DNA of 64,000 nt from Bacillota bacterium (GTDB taxonomy: Bacteria > Bacillota > Clostridia > Peptostreptococcales > Anaerovoracaceae): positions 1 to 64,000 of the forward strand of contig JAETTD010000002.1 of NCBI GenBank assembly GCA_021769295.1, given 5' to 3'. The translations under genes and the position numbers were made by a program. This document shows, piece after piece, positions 61,390 through 64,000 of this stretch; the first letter of the stretch is position 1, and every line of letters begins with the position of its first letter. The notes beneath the pieces are model-generated. The model was not told where the DNA came from. It did not search any database and saw only the letters and a list, made by a program, of their open reading frames with translations.

Positions 61390-62748
61390 TTAATATCTTT
61401 TCCTCTTGGAAGAAGATAAAATATTCATTCCTTCTCTGTATTTGGCTACAGTGCGCCTGGAAATTTCTATGCCTTTTTCGCTTAAAATTCCCACTATATC
61501 CTGGTCACTGTAAGGCTTTGATGTATCTTCTTTGTCTATTATTTCTTTTATTATGCTCTTTATACTGTTGGAAGACACACCTTCTCCGCCTGTGACGGTT
61601 ATTCCGCTTGAGAAGAAGTATTTTATCTCAAACACTCCCCTCGGAGTCTGCATGTATTTGCCGTTAACAGACCGGCTTACCGTGGACTCATGCATGCCTA
61701 TGGACTCGGCCACCTGTTTTAAAGTTAGGGTTTTCAAATATTTGTTTCCCTTCTCGAAAAATTCCTTCTGATGCTCGACAACCGCACTTGCTACGCTGTA
61801 AATTGTTTTTCTTCTCTGTTCTATGCTTTTTATAAGCCATAATGCGGCATTAAACTTATCGGTAAGATACTTGGAAAGTTCCTCATCGTTTTTTGCTTCT
61901 CTGGACAGAGAAGAATAATAAGGGCTTACCATAAGGTGCGGTATGCTCGTCTCATTGCTCACTACCACGTATTCATCATTGACTTTTTCCACAATCACAT
62001 CGGGTATTATGTATTTTACGCTTTCTCCCGAAGCAAAGCTTCTGCCCGGTTTAGGTTCCAGAGTACGTATCAAATCGCATACCATTTGAACCTGACTTAC
62101 GGACATTCCTATTTTCTTTGCTACCTTGCTCAATTTGTTATCGCCCAAATCTTCAAGATGATTGAGGATTATATATTCTGCAACTTCGTCAAGAAGACCT
62201 TTTGCCGCAAGCTGTATAATAAGGCATTCTGCCAGACACCTTGCCCCCACTCCTGACGGCTCAAAAGTCTGAATAACATCAAGAATCCTTTCCACATTTT
62301 CCACTTTGGTTTTAAAGCATTTTGCAACTTGCTCGGTTGTAACGGTAAGATATCCGTTTTCGTCTATGGCTTCCACAAGATATCTGCCTATTTTCAGGTC
62401 GTCACCTTTAAGTTTGGAAAAGGTAAGCTGCAGAAGCAAGTAATCTTCCAGCGTTTCCTCTTTGCTCACAAACTGCTCGTATGAATATTCCTCTCTTTCC
62501 GGAGAATATTCCCATTGTTTATAGCTTTGTTCGTCATCATAATCGTCACGGATTTTTTCGCTCAGGTCTACAAGATTTTCTTCCCTTCTCTTATCAAATT
62601 CGAGGACGGGATTTTCGAGCAATTCTTCCTGCACAAAAGAGTCGAGTTCCTGATTATTGAACTGCAAAATGCGAATAGCCTGAATCAATTCAGGCGTCAT
62701 GGTCAATTTTTGTGTCTGTTCAATTGTCAATCCGTAACTCAGTTTCAT
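61390..62748 (-). CDS. rpoN: RNA polymerase sigma-54 factor
   Basis: 452 residues. The N-terminal region I is rich in Gln/Leu (IEQTQKLTMTPELIQAIRILQF), followed by a short acidic region II, the core-binding domain (EPSGVGARCLAECL), and the DNA-binding part with the helix-turn-helix near VAESIGMHESTVSRSVNGKY. The RpoN box is ISRRTVAKYREGM, a match to the ARRTVAKYRE signature. Sigma-54 needs an AAA+ activator; none is encoded here. It directly precedes gap-pgk-tpiA, which may be cotranscribed. Confidence 0.97.
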   Translation of the reverse strand: MKLSYGLTIEQTQKLTMTPELIQAIRILQFNNQELDSFVQEELLENPVLEFDKRREENLVDLSEKIRDDYDDEQSYKQWEYSPEREEYSYEQFVSKEETLEDYLLLQLTFSKLKGDDLKIGRYLVEAIDENGYLTVTTEQVAKCFKTKVENVERILDVIQTFEPSGVGARCLAECLIIQLAAKGLLDEVAEYIILNHLEDLGDNKLSKVAKKIGMSVSQVQMVCDLIRTLEPKPGRSFASGESVKYIIPDVIVEKVNDEYVVVSNETSIPHLMVSPYYSSLSREAKNDEELSKYLTDKFNAALWLIKSIEQRRKTIYSVASAVVEHQKEFFEKGNKYLKTLTLKQVAESIGMHESTVSRSVNGKYMQTPRGVFEIKYFFSSGITVTGGEGVSSNSIKSIIKEIIDKEDTSKPYSDQDIVGILSEKGIEISRRTVAKYREGMNILSSSKRKRY

Positions 62749-62827
62749 TTATAATCCAAAATCCTTGCTATGAAATAGATTGATAATATTTTATCTTGTA
62801 TGCAAATATTATACCAAAGTATGCCTG

Positions 62828-63298
62828 TTATTTCAACCCCGGGAATCCCATTTGTCTTAAAGCTTCAAAAAGAATTATGTTTGCTGAATTGGAAAGATTA
62901 AAGGAGCGTGTTCTCGTATTTTCACTCATCGGAATCCTTATTGCCCTTTCCTTGTGCTTCTCGATAAAATCTCTCGGCAGGCCTTTTGTTTCTCTTCCGA
63001 ACAAAATAAAGTCTCCGTCTTGAAATTTTGCATCGGTATACAGCCTGCCTCCCTTTGTGGTTGCAAGCCACAATCTCCGCTCGCCGTATTTTGCCATAAA
63101 ATCATCCAAACTGTCGTGAACTTCCAGGTTTACATAAGGCCAATAATCAAGACCCGCTCTCTTGACCTGTTTATCCTCTATGCTGAAGCCGAGCGGACGA
63201 ACCAAATGAAGATTTGTGTCGGTAGCAGCACAGGTTCTTGCTATATTGCCTGTATTAGGCGGTATTTCTGGTTCAACAAAGACTATATTTAAACTCAT
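62828..63298 (-). CDS. trmL: tRNA (cytidine(34)-2'-O)-methyltransferase
   Basis: 156 residues, a minimal SPOUT methyltransferase that modifies the wobble base of tRNA-Leu. Motifs are PEIPPNTGNIARTCAATD, LWLATTKGGR, LFGRETKGLPRDFI, IRIPMSENTRTRSFNLSNS and the knot segment SANIILFEALRQMGFPG. It stands alone, 79 bp before rpoN. The window also carries a tRNA-Leu(CAA), one of the tRNAs TrmL acts on in E. coli. Confidence 0.95.
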   Translation of the reverse strand: MSLNIVFVEPEIPPNTGNIARTCAATDTNLHLVRPLGFSIEDKQVKRAGLDYWPYVNLEVHDSLDDFMAKYGERRLWLATTKGGRLYTDAKFQDGDFILFGRETKGLPRDFIEKHKERAIRIPMSENTRTRSFNLSNSANIILFEALRQMGFPGLK

Positions 63299-63369
63299 AT
63301 TTATCTTTTAAACTCTCCTTTAGTTTTTTATGTGTCCCAATAAATAATAACAAATTTTCAAAAAAGGTA

Positions 63370-63398
63370 AAGACAAAATTTCAAAACTGTTATATAAT
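63370..63398 (+). promoter_or_regulatory. Probable sigma-A promoter of hom
   Basis: AAGACA (63370-63375), 17 bp, then TATAAT (63393-63398) lies 33 bp before the hom start. The -35 box is weak and the -10 box perfect. Confidence 0.6.
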
Positions 63399-63430
63399 TT
63401 CTTCATTGTGAATAATTCGGAGGTAAACTA

Positions 63431-64000
63431 ATGAAAACTGCAAATATCGGCCTGCTTGGCTTTGGCAATGTAGGCGGAGGAACATATAAAATCCTCACAG
63501 ACAACAAGAAACTAATCGAAAACAGAATCGGCGTTTCTCCGAAAATAGTAAAAATCTTACAGAGAAACAGAAACAAGAAACGCCTTGTAGACGCAAACCC
63601 GAATTTGCTTACTGAAGATCCCGATGATATAATCAACAATCCGGATATAGATATAGTGGTTGAGATGCTCGGAGGCATTGAACCTGCAACTTCCTTTATG
63701 CTTCAGTCCATGAAACATAAAAAACATGTGGTAAGCGCCAACAAGGCTGCTATTGCTGCCAACTATGAACTTCTTATGTCAACCGCCAAAGAAAACAACG
63801 TTGAATTTTTATTTGAAGCCAGCGTTGCGGGTGGTATACCGGTTCTTACTGCCATGACCAATGCTCTTGAGGCAAATAATTTTGTAGAAATCATGGGTAT
63901 ACTTAACGGAACCACAAACTATATACTTACAAAGATGACTGAAGAAGGATTACCTTATGAAGAAGTCCTCAAAGATGCCCAGGCAAAGGGATTTGCCGAA
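63431..64000 (+). CDS. hom: Homoserine dehydrogenase (5' part)
   Basis: The first 190 codons lie in the window; the rest is cut by the edge. The Rossmann start is ANIGLLGFGNVGGGTYKIL, followed by DIVVEMLGGIEPA, KHVVSANKAAIA and ASVAGGIPVLTAM with GILNGTTNYILTKM, all typical of Hom. It reduces aspartate semialdehyde to homoserine for threonine and methionine, so it supplies the substrate of the MetA encoded at 441-1364. GGAGG precedes the ATG. Confidence 0.96.
   Translation, partial: MKTANIGLLGFGNVGGGTYKILTDNKKLIENRIGVSPKIVKILQRNRNKKRLVDANPNLLTEDPDDIINNPDIDIVVEMLGGIEPATSFMLQSMKHKKHVVSANKAAIAANYELLMSTAKENNVEFLFEASVAGGIPVLTAMTNALEANNFVEIMGILNGTTNYILTKMTEEGLPYEEVLKDAQAKGFAE

Overview
The window looks like a chromosomal segment of a strictly anaerobic, moderately low-GC member of the Clostridia. 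The evidence is a 1405-residue 2-hydroxyacyl-CoA dehydratase activase, a flavodiiron protein next to a rubredoxin-fused acyl-CoA dehydrogenase, a probable K+-dependent membrane pyrophosphatase, an FNT transporter, and dnaG-rpoD-trmK-Nif3 synteny. Two cysteine-rich genes with sigma-K/E-like promoter matches suggest a spore former. I cannot name the genus. Coding density is high and most genes lie on the minus strand in long operons.

Layout. 1-4.4 kb: methionine genes metY-metA (MetA carries Glu111, so probably the acetyl-CoA-using type), yajC, tRNA-Leu(CAA) and a PLP-dependent dehydratase. 4.8-12.3 kb: FNT transporter-polA-coaE-solute-binding protein operon, a LUD protein behind a probable 6S RNA, and yebC. 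12.4-25.2 kb: the giant activase, a Cys-cluster protein, a MATE pump, prfC, two lipoproteins, LD-carboxypeptidase, an M20 amidohydrolase and rnpB. 25.2-32.6 kb: macromolecular synthesis operon (M16 protease-dut-dgt-dnaG-rpoD-trmK-Nif3-33-residue membrane peptide). 32.7-42.1 kb: Cys-rich proteins, MBL hydrolase-transporter-rarD, murI, pepF-nadK-pseudouridine synthase. 42.1-50.3 kb: a more accessory stretch with a BRO-type phage gene fragment, a VanZ-like protein, an ECF sigma factor behind a MurE-like ligase with an atypical specificity motif, and an unrecognised methyltransferase-membrane fusion flanked by two long fold-back DNA elements. 50.3-52 kb: TPP riboswitch-thiT and an enoyl-CoA hydratase. 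52.2-58 kb: flavodiiron protein, the acyl-CoA dehydrogenase/EtfA-C/rubredoxin fusion, an Rrf2 regulator and membrane pyrophosphatase. 58-64 kb: rpoN-gap-pgk-tpiA-secG, trmL and the start of hom.

The most unusual structure is a dispersed intergenic element found at four places (142-362, 4473-4693, 20406-20625, 51984-52204). Each copy has exactly four 35-bp hairpin units (TGCCG at one end, CGGCA at the other). The spacers are 27 bp, with one of 26 bp, so the period is 62 bp. Stems show compensatory changes, interiors diverge, and one copy is inverted. It is not a CRISPR array and I do not recognise it as a described family.

The second system of note is 52.2-55.9 kb. A protein combining an acyl-CoA dehydrogenase, the FAD domain of EtfA and rubredoxin sits upstream of a flavodiiron protein. 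Both lie behind a near-consensus promoter that overlaps an IscR-type palindrome, with the gene of an Rrf2 regulator adjacent. This suggests a regulated route moving electrons from acyl-CoA oxidation to O2 or NO.
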